64,000 nt of DNA, taken from positions 1,302,001 to 1,366,000 of the forward strand of contig NZ_JAENJG010000001.1 in assembly GCF_016597785.1 (NCBI RefSeq). Reading direction: 5' to 3'. The translations under genes were made by a program, and so were the position numbers. Under the pieces are notes generated by a model that had not been told where the DNA came from, ran no database searches, and was given only the letters and a program-made list of their open reading frames with translations. The stretch is from Leucobacter sp. L43. Its GTDB lineage: Bacteria > Actinomycetota > Actinomycetes > Actinomycetales > Microbacteriaceae. Below are positions 24,271 through 32,561 of this stretch, one piece after another (the first letter of the stretch is position 1; each line of letters starts with the position of its first letter).

Positions 24271-24975
24271 TCAGACCGAATAGTGGAGGAGCGTTTCGCT
24301 CACTCCGGTGTGCGTGCGCGAAAGCTCGGACTCGACGCTCAGCGCGAAGTTGGACGGCTGGTAGATGCGCCACCACTGCTCGCCCGAGACCTCGACGCCG
24401 TCGCGCAGAAGCTGGACGACGTCGGCGTCGCGGTCGGCGTCGCAGCGCTCGATCGAGACGCGAAGGGTGCCTGCGTCATGGTCGGCCTGCGAGGTCAGCG
24501 CATACCCGTGATAGCGCGCTCGCACGTCGAGCCCGGCATACCCGATCACCGATGCGAGGCTCGTCACGACGAAGGGCTTCGCCGGATCGTCGGCGGCCGA
24601 GGCGAGGAGCGCATTCACGATCACGTCCCCGGCGAGCAGCAGGCTCTCACCGCCGGCGTCGATGCCGTCCGGGGTGAGACGAGCGCTCAGCCAGGAGCGC
24701 CCCGGTTCACGAGCCGCGATGGCGCGTTCGAATTCGTCGACCCCAGCAGCGCCGGTGACCGCGATCGTTTCGAGCACGAAATCGCGCACGCCGGGCCACA
24801 TCCCCTGCGGGCAGTCGAGCGCCATGATCAGTCGCTCGACGATCAGCGAGAGCTCGCGGCGAGACATTCGGATGCGCGCCGGAATGTGGTCCGTGTTCGG
24901 GAGGGTATCCGGATCGTCGTGAGCGAAGGCCGAGAGAACACTTCGTTGTTGTACTTCGAGAGCCACTGCTGCCAT
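24271..24975 (-). CDS. Uncharacterised 234-aa protein of the catabolic operon
   Basis: I do not recognise the function. The protein is soluble with no signal peptide or membrane helix. Residues 35-70 (SRRELSLIVERLIMALDCP...) read as two amphipathic helices, and the rest is a mixed alpha/beta pattern ending in LSRTHTGVSETLLHYSV. The layout vaguely recalls small DUF3726-like proteins found beside amino-acid catabolic genes, but I could not confirm this. ATG 24975 sits almost on top of AAGGAG; a GTG at 24966 with better spacing is an alternative start. It lies between the IclR gene and the M19 homologue, 15 bases from the latter, so it is part of the operon and probably of the enzyme set. Confidence 0.75.
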   Translation of the reverse strand: MAAVALEVQQRSVLSAFAHDDPDTLPNTDHIPARIRMSRRELSLIVERLIMALDCPQGMWPGVRDFVLETIAVTGAAGVDEFERAIAAREPGRSWLSARLTPDGIDAGGESLLLAGDVIVNALLASAADDPAKPFVVTSLASVIGYAGLDVRARYHGYALTSQADHDAGTLRVSIERCDADRDADVVQLLRDGVEVSGEQWWRIYQPSNFALSVESELSRTHTGVSETLLHYSV

Positions 24976-24995
24976 TCTCCTTATTCGCTGCTCCG

Positions 24996-25742
24996 CTACG
25001 CGGCGAGGTCGTTGTTGATGCGCTTCGCAGCGCGCTGCATCGTCGTGATGAGGGTGTCGTCTGGCAGGATCCCCTGCTCCGTGATCACGCTCAGCGCCCC
25101 GACGCACGCACCGCCCTTCATGATGGGAACCGCTACGGCGGTGATGAGATCGCCGAGCCACTCGGAGTGCACGATCGCGTACCCCTGTCGTCTGACGCGC
25201 TCGTACACCGAATCGTCGAGCACTTCCGCCTCGCGGGCGACCGCCCGGTAGACGTCGTCCGAGAATCCGAGCAGCACCTGGCCGGAGGCGGACGACCTCG
25301 GGGAGACCCTGGCCTCGTACCCGCGCCTGATGAACTTCGCGCGGACCGGTTCGACGCGCTCGACGATCACCGGGCTGCTCTGCTCCATCACGGCGAATGA
25401 GACGGGGGCGCCGAGCTCGGCGACCGCCTCCTGCATGACGGGCAGCAGCACCGGCCTCAGCTCCTTCGCCGGGTTCACCTTCGTCGCGAGCTCGGCCACG
25501 TGCAGGCTCAGATGGTAGATGGCGCTCTCATCTTGAAACGCCCATCCCGCCGCGACGGCCGTCTGCAAATACTGATGCGCGGCGGCGCGCGCCCACCCCA
25601 TCCGCTCGGCGAAGACGGAGACCGTGGTCCCGTCCTCCGATTTGGAGAGCATGTCGATCGCGGCGAGCATCTTCATCCCCGTCTGCAGCACCGGAGTGCC
25701 GGCCTTCTGGCGTCCCTGGGTCTCGCCGGCCTCCGCGTTCAT
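24996..25742 (-). CDS. IclR-family transcriptional regulator
   Basis: Regulator with an N-terminal winged helix-turn-helix (about residues 15-75, LAAIDMLSKSEDGTTVSVFAERMG...) and a C-terminal IclR effector domain (about 85-245, with GYEARVSPRSSASGQVLLGFS and SEWLGDLITAVAVPIM). Length 248 aa from ATG 25742, which overlaps the stop of the 560-aa orphan (ATGA); an upstream ATG at 25757 is less likely. It is the only regulator in the operon. It probably senses a pathway intermediate and acts at the divergent promoter region 27422-27540. Confidence 0.9.
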   Translation of the reverse strand: MNAEAGETQGRQKAGTPVLQTGMKMLAAIDMLSKSEDGTTVSVFAERMGWARAAAHQYLQTAVAAGWAFQDESAIYHLSLHVAELATKVNPAKELRPVLLPVMQEAVAELGAPVSFAVMEQSSPVIVERVEPVRAKFIRRGYEARVSPRSSASGQVLLGFSDDVYRAVAREAEVLDDSVYERVRRQGYAIVHSEWLGDLITAVAVPIMKGGACVGALSVITEQGILPDDTLITTMQRAAKRINNDLAA

Positions 25743-27421
25743 GCGCTGACCGCCCAACGCCAGTCACGTGCCTCGAGACCGAGATCTCTGCTGAAGTGGG
25801 CATTCTCGAAGATCAGACCGCGGAGATTGCGCTGGTGCACGTCGCGGGTCTTATCGAGTCCGTAGCAGAACGCGTTGAAGAGCCGGATGATGTAGGCGGG
25901 CACGAATCGGTCGTCGCGCACGTCCATGTGGGGCGTCGCATAGGGCAGGTCGGCCGTCGCCTGCACGTAGCCGACGATCTGGCCGAGCTGCGGGTGCCTC
26001 GCGAGGAATCGCCCGATCCGCTCGCTCGGTGCCGCGTCGCTCAGCGCGTGCTGCAGCTCGCGAACACCGCCGATCAGGTCGATCGCAAGATCGTTCGTGC
26101 GGTCGGGCACCTCCGCGACCGGGCCGCTGCGCGGTTCCTCCGAGTTGCGGGATTTGTACCAGATGCGGGAGCGATCCTCGTGCGGAGCGACCGCGAACTC
26201 CGAGACCCACGCGTAGCCGCGCGATATCTGCGCGGAGAGGTCGGCGACGGTGGCCGTCGGGTCGGCTTGCTTGCGCTCGTCGACGATGAGCGCGCGGGTC
26301 GCCTCGATCACCTGCTCGACGGGCGCGAGCTCGAGAAGGAGGGAATGGAACATCTCCTGCGCGTCCGGGGTCACGGTGGACGGAATCGACCGCGACACTT
26401 CGCCGAGTGTCATGGCGATTCCGGCGGCATGCGCGCCCTCCGCTTTGCGCAGCATGCGTCGGATGAGGGCGAGATCGACCGCGACCGCCTCTCCCGACGG
26501 GAAGACGCCGTAGTCCGTGCGATCCTGCTCTTTGAAGGTGATCGCCTCGCGCAGCAGCTCGTCGACTCGTGCGAAGACGTCCGGGGTGATGCGCTGCTCG
26601 AGCACGTCGGCCAGCAGGCCCTCGTAGCCGCTGATCCACGCATTCACCAGCTGCGGACGATTCATCGTGAGGAGGACGAGCCCGAGCGCCGAACCGTTGC
26701 CGACCGCGAGGCTTCCCCGCGTCGTGACGTCCGCCTCGACGGACTCCGCACTGCGGGCGCGGGCGATGAGGTTCACCAGGTCGAGGGAGATCTCGCGCAT
26801 CATGTACGCGGTGAAGAGCTGCGCGGAGTACGGGATCGCCAGCGGGTGCTCGGGGCCGTAGTTCTGGAAGTCCTTCGTGCCGAAGGTGCCGTTGCCGTCG
26901 AGTCCGGTGTTGCGCAGCAGGTACCCGACCTCGGCGATGCGGTCGACGTCGGGCTGCTGCCCCGCCGCCAGTGCTTCGACGACGTGATCGAATACGCGGA
27001 TGCTGCGGTTGGCGCGGAACCAGACGAGTGTCTCGGGTGTCGCCCGCCCGGCGTAGAGCCGTGGAATCGCTGTGCGGGTGTCCTCCAGCTCGGCGTCGCT
27101 CACCTCTCCGTCGATGAGCGCTCCGACGATGTCCCAGCTCGAGCCGATGATGCGCGGGCTCCGGTCCACCATCTGGGGCTCTTCCGAGAACGCCACGACG
27201 TGCATCACGTGACCATCGGCTTCGATGCGGTAGAGCACGCGGCCGGAGCCGACGCGATCAATGTCGGCCGAGACGAGCTCGATGCGCCAGTGCTCCCGGA
27301 TCATCTTCGCGTACAGACTGCGCGCCGCGCTCAGGCGGCCCGGCTGCAGCGCCCCCAGGCGGCGCGGGTTCATGACGATCTCGGCTGCGCGGCCACGGGT
27401 CTCGACCTGACGGTTCTTCAT
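25739..27421 (-). CDS. Uncharacterised 560-aa protein, first gene of the catabolic operon
   Basis: I do not recognise this family. The sequence is soluble, without signal peptide, membrane helix or nucleotide-binding motif. It starts with basic residues and an SLYAKMIREHW segment near 34-44, has an HVMHVVAFSEEPQ stretch near 70, a GTFGTKDFQNYGPEHPLAIPYSAQLF region near 178-203 and a C-terminal VPAYIIRLFNAFCYGLDKTRDVH region near 512-535. The His/Asp/Tyr-rich conserved-looking patches suggest an enzyme. It leads the ten-gene operon and its stop overlaps the IclR start. ATG 27421 has GAGGAAG just upstream. Being first and largest, it may catalyse a key step on the unknown substrate. Confidence 0.8.
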   Translation of the reverse strand: MKNRQVETRGRAAEIVMNPRRLGALQPGRLSAARSLYAKMIREHWRIELVSADIDRVGSGRVLYRIEADGHVMHVVAFSEEPQMVDRSPRIIGSSWDIVGALIDGEVSDAELEDTRTAIPRLYAGRATPETLVWFRANRSIRVFDHVVEALAAGQQPDVDRIAEVGYLLRNTGLDGNGTFGTKDFQNYGPEHPLAIPYSAQLFTAYMMREISLDLVNLIARARSAESVEADVTTRGSLAVGNGSALGLVLLTMNRPQLVNAWISGYEGLLADVLEQRITPDVFARVDELLREAITFKEQDRTDYGVFPSGEAVAVDLALIRRMLRKAEGAHAAGIAMTLGEVSRSIPSTVTPDAQEMFHSLLLELAPVEQVIEATRALIVDERKQADPTATVADLSAQISRGYAWVSEFAVAPHEDRSRIWYKSRNSEEPRSGPVAEVPDRTNDLAIDLIGGVRELQHALSDAAPSERIGRFLARHPQLGQIVGYVQATADLPYATPHMDVRDDRFVPAYIIRLFNAFCYGLDKTRDVHQRNLRGLIFENAHFSRDLGLEARDWRWAVSA

Positions 27422-27456
27422 GCACTTCCTCGGGCTCGGTGGCTACTGTCTTGTAT

Positions 27457-27499
27457 GAACAGACGCCATCTTGTTCTGCAATACGGGCGATGCTAGCAT
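27457..27499 (+). promoter_or_regulatory. Divergent control region: promoter and candidate IclR operator
   Basis: Plus-strand promoter TTGTTC (27471-27476), exactly 17 bases, TAGCAT (27494-27499) lies upstream of the FAD oxidase gene. An inverted repeat GAACA-N10-TGTTC (27457-27461 and 27472-27476), flanked by GTAT and ATAC, overlaps the -35. It also lies between the divergent orphan and oxidase genes, so one regulator could control both directions. Confidence 0.5.
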
Positions 27500-27540
27500 G
27501 CGATGCATCCGATGCCAAGGAGAACGGGGAGAAGCCGACG

Positions 27541-28995
27541 ATGCACGCCACCGCAGCAGCTCATGCGGTGCTCGCGCGCCTGCTCGATGCGATCACCTCG
27601 CACGCGCCAGAGCTCGGCTCCCGTGCACGGATCGCCGCAAGCATCGAGGAGCTCGGAGACGAGTCGCCGATCACGTCGGCGCCCGCCAGTCTCGTGGTCG
27701 AAGCGCGCTGCGCCGCAGAGGTCCAGACGGCGGTCGCCCTCGCCGCCCGGCACGGTCTTCCCGTGGTGCCACGGGGCGGCAGAACCGGGCTCGTCGGCGG
27801 CGCCGTCCCGGTCGTGCCATCCCTCGTGATCGACGTCTCCGGCATCCGCTCCATCCACGAACTCGACATCGCCGGCCGTTACGCGCACCTCGGTCCCGGG
27901 CTCACCGTTGCAGAAGTCGGCGAGATGCTCGCACCGCACGGCATGTTCTACCCTCCCGACCCAGCAAGCGTCTCCCGAGCGACACTCGGGGGCACGGTGG
28001 CGACCAATGCGGGCGGCTTGCGGTGCGTGAAGTACGGGGTGACCGAGCGGTGGATCCGCTCACTCGACGTCGTGCTCGCAGACGGGCGGCTCGTCACTGT
28101 AGGGCATCGCGTCATCAAGGACGTCACCGGCCTGGACCTCACGCACCTCATGATCGGATCGGAGGGCACGCTCGGCGTCATCGTCGGCGTCGGCATCACC
28201 TTCTGCCCGATCCCCGTCGAATCCCGCCTCGCGCTCGCAGCCCTTGGCTCGGCGAATGAAGCGATCGCCCTCGCGGGCCGCGTGCTCGACACCCTGACGC
28301 CGAGCATGTGCGAGCTGCTCGACGCGGGCGCGCTCCTGGCGCGAGACACCGGGCCCCTCTCGCCGCTGCTCGGCCCGGTCTCGGAGTGGGGCGCCGACCC
28401 GACGCTGCTCATGATCGAGGTGGACGGCTCGGCCGTCGAAACGGAGCACGCAGCGCTCATGGACCTGCTCGCAGCAGCCGGCGCACGCACGCACACGGTG
28501 TCGCCGGACGATCTCGACGGCGTGCTCTCGGTGCGCCGCGGAGGATCAGCCGTGCGTTCCGCAGGCACCCCTCCGACGGCCGAGGCGCTCGTCAGCGCAT
28601 CGGGCGCCCGGCCCGTTCTGCCGCAGGACGTCTCCGTGCCGCTCCCCCGCCTGGCGGAAGCCGTGGCCGGCATCCGCTCGATCGCCTCGGGGTTCGAACG
28701 CACCGGCAGCAGGATCGCAGCCCACCTCGGAGACGGGAACCTGCACGTACTGCTCGTCGACGAAGTCGGCGACGCGGATCACGACGAGGCGCGCGAGCGA
28801 TTGCAGACGGCGATGGCAGCGATCGTCGACACGGTACTGTCGCTCGGCGGCACCGTCTCCGGCGAGCACGGCATCGGCTCGCTGAAGCGCGCGTACGCAG
28901 CGCTCGACCTCGGCGAGGACGTCATGGAGATGCACCGCAGCATCAAACTGGCACTCGATCCGCACTCGCTCATGAATCCCGGAACCGCGTTCTGA
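27541..28995 (+). CDS. FAD-binding oxidase/dehydrogenase of the GlcD (D-2-hydroxyacid) family
   Basis: Flavoenzyme that oxidises a D-2-hydroxyacid or similar compound. The FAD-binding (PCMH) half shows VVPRGGRTGLVGGAVP near residues 76-92, MFYPPDPASVSRATLGGTVATNAGG near 137-160 and IGSEGTLGVIVG near 204. The C-terminal half has GDGNLHVLL near 400 and the substrate-site SGEHGIGSLKRAY near 440. Length 484 aa, normal for glycolate oxidase subunit D or D-lactate dehydrogenase. I chose ATG 27541; the frame's extension to 27439 crosses the promoter. It is divergent from the ABC/ThDP operon and followed by a RidA gene. No iron-sulfur partner is encoded here. Confidence 0.9.
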   Translation: MHATAAAHAVLARLLDAITSHAPELGSRARIAASIEELGDESPITSAPASLVVEARCAAEVQTAVALAARHGLPVVPRGGRTGLVGGAVPVVPSLVIDVSGIRSIHELDIAGRYAHLGPGLTVAEVGEMLAPHGMFYPPDPASVSRATLGGTVATNAGGLRCVKYGVTERWIRSLDVVLADGRLVTVGHRVIKDVTGLDLTHLMIGSEGTLGVIVGVGITFCPIPVESRLALAALGSANEAIALAGRVLDTLTPSMCELLDAGALLARDTGPLSPLLGPVSEWGADPTLLMIEVDGSAVETEHAALMDLLAAAGARTHTVSPDDLDGVLSVRRGGSAVRSAGTPPTAEALVSASGARPVLPQDVSVPLPRLAEAVAGIRSIASGFERTGSRIAAHLGDGNLHVLLVDEVGDADHDEARERLQTAMAAIVDTVLSLGGTVSGEHGIGSLKRAYAALDLGEDVMEMHRSIKLALDPHSLMNPGTAF

Positions 28996-29017
28996 CATCC
29001 CACCAGCAAGGAGCATC

Positions 29018-29413
29018 GTGACCACAGCAGCAGCATCTCTCATCCGCATTCCCGAAGACACGGGGGCGGCGCTCTCCGCTCAAACGACGGTCATCGGGGA
29101 TCTCGCCTTCACCACCGCGATTCCCGTCGACGCGAACGGGGAGGTCACCGGGGACATCGACGCGCAGAGCCGGCGCGTGCTCGCGCGCCTCGAGGCCAAG
29201 CTCGCCGCGGTCGGATCCGGGCTCGACCGCATCGCCCACCTCACCATCCACCTGTGCGACATCCCGGCGAACCGCGATGCGTTCAACGCCGTCTACCGAG
29301 AGATGATGCCGGAGGGCGCCCGCCCGGTGCGCTGCCTCGTGGGGGTCGCCGCGCTCGCACGGCCGGAGATGCTCGTCGAGGTCACCGCGATCGCGGCAGC
29401 GCGGGCTCGCTGA
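29018..29413 (+). CDS. RidA/YjgF-family enamine/imine deaminase
   Basis: Small trimeric-fold protein, 131 aa, of the Rid family, which hydrolyses reactive enamine/imine intermediates or acts in specialised deamination steps. It carries DLAFTTAIPVDANGEVTG near residues 27-45 and VGVAALARPEMLVEVTAIAA at the C-terminus, with the family's Arg at RPVRCLVGV. Starts at GTG 29018 with AGGAG upstream, 22 bases after the oxidase stop. A Rid protein here hints that the pathway makes an enamine, so the substrate is probably a nitrogen compound. Confidence 0.9.
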   Translation: MTTAAASLIRIPEDTGAALSAQTTVIGDLAFTTAIPVDANGEVTGDIDAQSRRVLARLEAKLAAVGSGLDRIAHLTIHLCDIPANRDAFNAVYREMMPEGARPVRCLVGVAALARPEMLVEVTAIAAARAR

Positions 29414-29441
29414 GCAGCCCGGCGCCAGGAGGGCCCGCACG

Positions 29442-29486
29442 CAGCAGCGCCCGCCGCCCCGGTCGGGGCGGCGGGCGCTGCTGTTT
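29442..29486. terminator. Strong bidirectional terminator
   Basis: A perfect 19-base inverted repeat (29442-29460 and 29465-29483, core CAGCAGCGCCCGCC) with a GGTC loop is followed by TTT. It sits between the convergent RidA (plus) and aminotransferase (minus) genes and can stop both. Confidence 0.9.
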
Positions 29487-29490
29487 CGAA

Positions 29491-30879
29491 TTACTCGCCG
29501 ACGTACCCGTCGGCCACGTTCAGCGCCTCGTCGATGATGTCGAGACCCTTCACGAGATCTTCCTCCGAGATGATCAGCGGAGGAGCCACCTGCAGTCGGT
29601 TGCCCGCCGCGAACGGCCAGAGACCAGCCTGCTTGCACGCCGCGACCACCGCGTTGAACGGAGCGGCCGCCTCACCCGCCGCATTGAACGGGATGAGCGG
29701 TTCGCGGGTGTCGGGATCCTTCACCAGCTCGATCGCCCAGAACAGCCCGGTGCCGCGCACTTCGCCGACCGAGGGATGCTTCTCCGCGATCTCGCGCAGG
29801 CGGGGCCCGACGACGCGCTCTCCGAGGTCGCGCACGCGCTCGAGAATGCCCTCCTCCTCGAAGATGTCGAAGGTCGCAACGCCGGCAGCCGCGCCCAGCG
29901 GGTGTCCGCTGTAGGTGAGCCCGCCGGGGAACGGCTTCTGGTCGAAGGTCTGGTGCACGGCCTCCGAGATGACGACGCCGCCCAGCGGCACGTAGCCCGA
30001 GTTCACGCCCTTCGCGAAGGTCACGAGGTCGGGGTGCACGTCGAACGCCTGGAAGGCGAACCAGTGGCCCGTGCGACCGAAACCGGCCATGACCTCATCG
30101 GCGATGAGCAGGATGCCGAACTCGTCGCAGAGGGCGCGCACGCCCGCGAGGTAGCCGGGCGTCGGGATGAGGATGCCGTTCGTGCCGGTCACGCTCTCGA
30201 GGATGATCGCCGCGATGGTCGCGGGCCCCTCGAGCTCGATCGTCGCACGCAGGTGCGCGAGCGCCCGCTCCGTCTCCTGCTCCGGCGTCTCCGAGTAGAA
30301 GACCGAGCGGTAGGGGTAGGGCCCGTGGAAGTGGACGACGCCGGCGTCGAGCGTGCCGTTCGCCCAGCGGCGCGGCTCGCCCGTCAGCGTGATCGCCGTC
30401 GACGTCGACCCGTGGTACGACCGGTACCGGGCGAGCACCTTCTGGCGCCCCGTGTGGTGGCGGGCCATGCGCACTGCGTACTCCACAGCATCAGCGCCGC
30501 CGTTGGTGAAGAACACCGACCGGGCGCCCTCGAAGGAGTGCTCGACGATGCGCTTGGCGAGCTCGCCGCGCACGTCGTTCGCCATGGCGGGCTGGATGGT
30601 CGCGAGGCGGCCGGCCTGATCCTGGATCGCCTTGACGAGCCCCGGGTGCTGGTGGCCGAGGTTCAGGTTGACGAGCTGCGACGAGAAGTCGAGGTATTCG
30701 GTGCCGTCGTAGTCCCAGAACCGGACGCCCTCGCCCTTCGCGATCGGCAGCGGGTTGATCGCGCCCTGCGCCGACCACGAGTGGAAGACGTACTGGCGAT
30801 CGTTCTCGCGCACCTCGCGCTGCGCCTCGGTGTCGCCGAAGCTCTGCTCGGCGCCGTTGAGGTCGATGTAGTCGCTCAT
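29491..30879 (-). CDS. Class III (omega) aminotransferase
   Basis: PLP-dependent aminotransferase acting on an amine or beta/gamma-amino acid, 462 aa. Hallmarks are FTNGGADAVEYAVRMAR near residue 122, YHGST near 153, IADEVMAGFGRTGHWFAF near 255 and the PLP lysine in FAKGVNSGYVPLGGV near 290. The nearest functional classes by eye are beta-alanine/pyruvate, 4-aminobutyrate and putrescine transaminases. ATG 30879 has AGGAG eight bases upstream. It lies 13 bases after a methylmalonate-semialdehyde dehydrogenase gene; transaminating beta-alanine or 3-aminoisobutyrate to the semialdehyde that this dehydrogenase uses is the natural reading. Confidence 0.9.
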   Translation of the reverse strand: MSDYIDLNGAEQSFGDTEAQREVRENDRQYVFHSWSAQGAINPLPIAKGEGVRFWDYDGTEYLDFSSQLVNLNLGHQHPGLVKAIQDQAGRLATIQPAMANDVRGELAKRIVEHSFEGARSVFFTNGGADAVEYAVRMARHHTGRQKVLARYRSYHGSTSTAITLTGEPRRWANGTLDAGVVHFHGPYPYRSVFYSETPEQETERALAHLRATIELEGPATIAAIILESVTGTNGILIPTPGYLAGVRALCDEFGILLIADEVMAGFGRTGHWFAFQAFDVHPDLVTFAKGVNSGYVPLGGVVISEAVHQTFDQKPFPGGLTYSGHPLGAAAGVATFDIFEEEGILERVRDLGERVVGPRLREIAEKHPSVGEVRGTGLFWAIELVKDPDTREPLIPFNAAGEAAAPFNAVVAACKQAGLWPFAAGNRLQVAPPLIISEEDLVKGLDIIDEALNVADGYVGE

Positions 30880-30892
30880 GAAGAACCGCTCC

Positions 30893-32377
30893 TTAGTGGT
30901 TGCTCGGGAAGCCGAGGTCGATCTTCGACTGGTCGGGGTTCGGCCAGCGCGTGGTGACGACCTTCGAGCGCGTGTAGAAGTTGATCGACTCGGGGCCGTA
31001 GATGTGCGAGTCGCCGAAGAGCGAGTCCTTCCAGCCGCCGAAGGAGAAGGCGCCGACGGGCACCGGAATCGGCACGTTGATGCCGACCATGCCGGCCTCG
31101 ACCTCGAACTCGAACTGACGAGCGGCACCGCCGTCGCGGGTGAAGATCGCGGTGCCGTTGCCGAACTGGTGCGAGTTGATGAGCTCGAGGCCCTCCTCGT
31201 AGCTGTCGACGCGCACGATGGCGAGCACCGGCCCGAAGATCTCCTCCAGGTACACCTTGCTGTCGGTCTTGACGTGGTCGATCAGCGAGACGCCGGTGAA
31301 GAATCCGTCGCCCTCGAACTGCGCCTGACGGCCGTCGACGACGACGGTCGCCCCCTCGGCCTCTGCTCCGGCGACATATCCCTCGACGCGCTCCTTGGCC
31401 TCGCGGGTGATGAGGGGTCCCATTTCAGATGCGGGATCCGTGCCGTTGCCGATCGTGAGGTTCGCGATGCGGCTGGTGAGCTCGGGGATGAGGCGATCCG
31501 CCACGTCGCCGACCGCGACGACGACCGAGACCGCCATGCAGCGCTCGCCGGCGGAACCGTACGCCGCGGAGATCGCGGCGTCTGCGGTGACGTTGATGTC
31601 CGCGTCGGGCATGACGAGCATGTGGTTCTTCGCACCGCCCAGCGCCTGCACGCGCTTGCCGTTGGCGGCTGCGCGCTCGTAGATGTACTTGGCGATGGGG
31701 GTGGAGCCAACGAAGGAGACGGCCTTCACGTCGCTGCTGTCGAGCAGGGTGTCGACCGCGACCTTGTCGCCGTGGACCACGTTGAGCACACCGTCCGGCA
31801 GGCCGGCCTCGCGGAAGAGATCCGCGATGAAGACCGAGGCCGAGGGGTCGCGCTCGGAGGGCTTCAGCACGACGGTGTTGCCGCAGGCGATGGCGCTCGC
31901 GATCATCCAGAGCGGCACCATGACCGGGAAGTTGAAGGGGGTGATCGCTGCGACGACGCCCACCGGCTGCTTGATGGAGTGCACGTCGACGCCGGTCGAG
32001 ACCTGCTCGTCGCGCTCGCCCTTGAGCAGGTGGAGCAGCCCCGATGCGAACTCGACGTTCTCGAGGCCGCGCGCGATCTCGCCTGCAGCGTCCGAGAGCA
32101 CCTTGCCGTGCTCGCTGGTGACGATCGCAGCCAGTTCCGGGGTGCGCTGCTTGAGCAGCTGACGCAGGTTGAAGAAGACGTCTGCGCGCTTCGTGAGGCT
32201 CGTCCGGCGCCACTTCGGCAGCGCTTCCTGCGCCGCTGCGATGGCCTGCTCGACGGTCTCGACCGACGCGATGCTCAGTTCGTGCTGCGCTTCGCCCGTC
32301 GCCGGGTTGTACACCGGCTGGGTGCGCTCCGCGGTGTCGACCTTTTCGCCGCCGATGACGTGGGGGATGCGTGCCAT
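30893..32377 (-). CDS. mmsA: CoA-acylating methylmalonate-semialdehyde dehydrogenase
   Basis: Converts malonate semialdehyde or methylmalonate semialdehyde with CoA and NAD to acetyl-CoA or propionyl-CoA plus CO2. The 494-aa product has ITPFNFPVMVPLWM near residues 145-158, LGGAKNHMLVMPDAD near 250 and the nucleophile in GSAGERCMAVSV near 283, a stretch specific to this branch of the ALDH family. The usual catalytic Glu position is occupied by Asn (GGAKNH), as in MmsA. ATG 32377 was chosen; the upstream extension enters the promoter area. Divergent from the PucR gene and followed by an omega-aminotransferase. Confidence 0.92.
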   Translation of the reverse strand: MARIPHVIGGEKVDTAERTQPVYNPATGEAQHELSIASVETVEQAIAAAQEALPKWRRTSLTKRADVFFNLRQLLKQRTPELAAIVTSEHGKVLSDAAGEIARGLENVEFASGLLHLLKGERDEQVSTGVDVHSIKQPVGVVAAITPFNFPVMVPLWMIASAIACGNTVVLKPSERDPSASVFIADLFREAGLPDGVLNVVHGDKVAVDTLLDSSDVKAVSFVGSTPIAKYIYERAAANGKRVQALGGAKNHMLVMPDADINVTADAAISAAYGSAGERCMAVSVVVAVGDVADRLIPELTSRIANLTIGNGTDPASEMGPLITREAKERVEGYVAGAEAEGATVVVDGRQAQFEGDGFFTGVSLIDHVKTDSKVYLEEIFGPVLAIVRVDSYEEGLELINSHQFGNGTAIFTRDGGAARQFEFEVEAGMVGINVPIPVPVGAFSFGGWKDSLFGDSHIYGPESINFYTRSKVVTTRWPNPDQSKIDLGFPSNH

Positions 32378-32450
32378 GCGTTCGCCTGCTTTCTGCTGAG
32401 TGCACCCGCGTCCGCGTGTGCCGCTGTGTGAGTGATCACCGCGTTCCGGG

Positions 32451-32461
32451 CAATCTGTTCG
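32451..32461 (-). promoter_or_regulatory. Candidate PucR site upstream of mmsA
   Basis: CAATCTGTTCG occurs here and again at 32549-32559, 98 bases away. This copy is 73 bases before the mmsA start. The identical 11-base word next to each of the two divergent starts makes it a likely regulator site. Confidence 0.45.
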
Positions 32462-32546
32462 GAATCCAGGACTCCGCCACGACCCAGTGTGACAGCACCG
32501 CTCGTCGTGATCGACCGCATTCCATCCACGATTTCGCTCGCTCCCG

Positions 32547-32559
32547 TACAATCTGTTCG
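32547..32559 (+). promoter_or_regulatory. pucR -10 box with overlapping candidate operator
   Basis: TACAAT (32547-32552) is an almost ideal -10 and ends nine bases before the pucR ATG, again suited to a leaderless mRNA. It overlaps the second copy of CAATCTGTTCG (32549-32559), so binding here would block transcription: autorepression. Confidence 0.5.
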
Positions 32560-32561
32560 AT

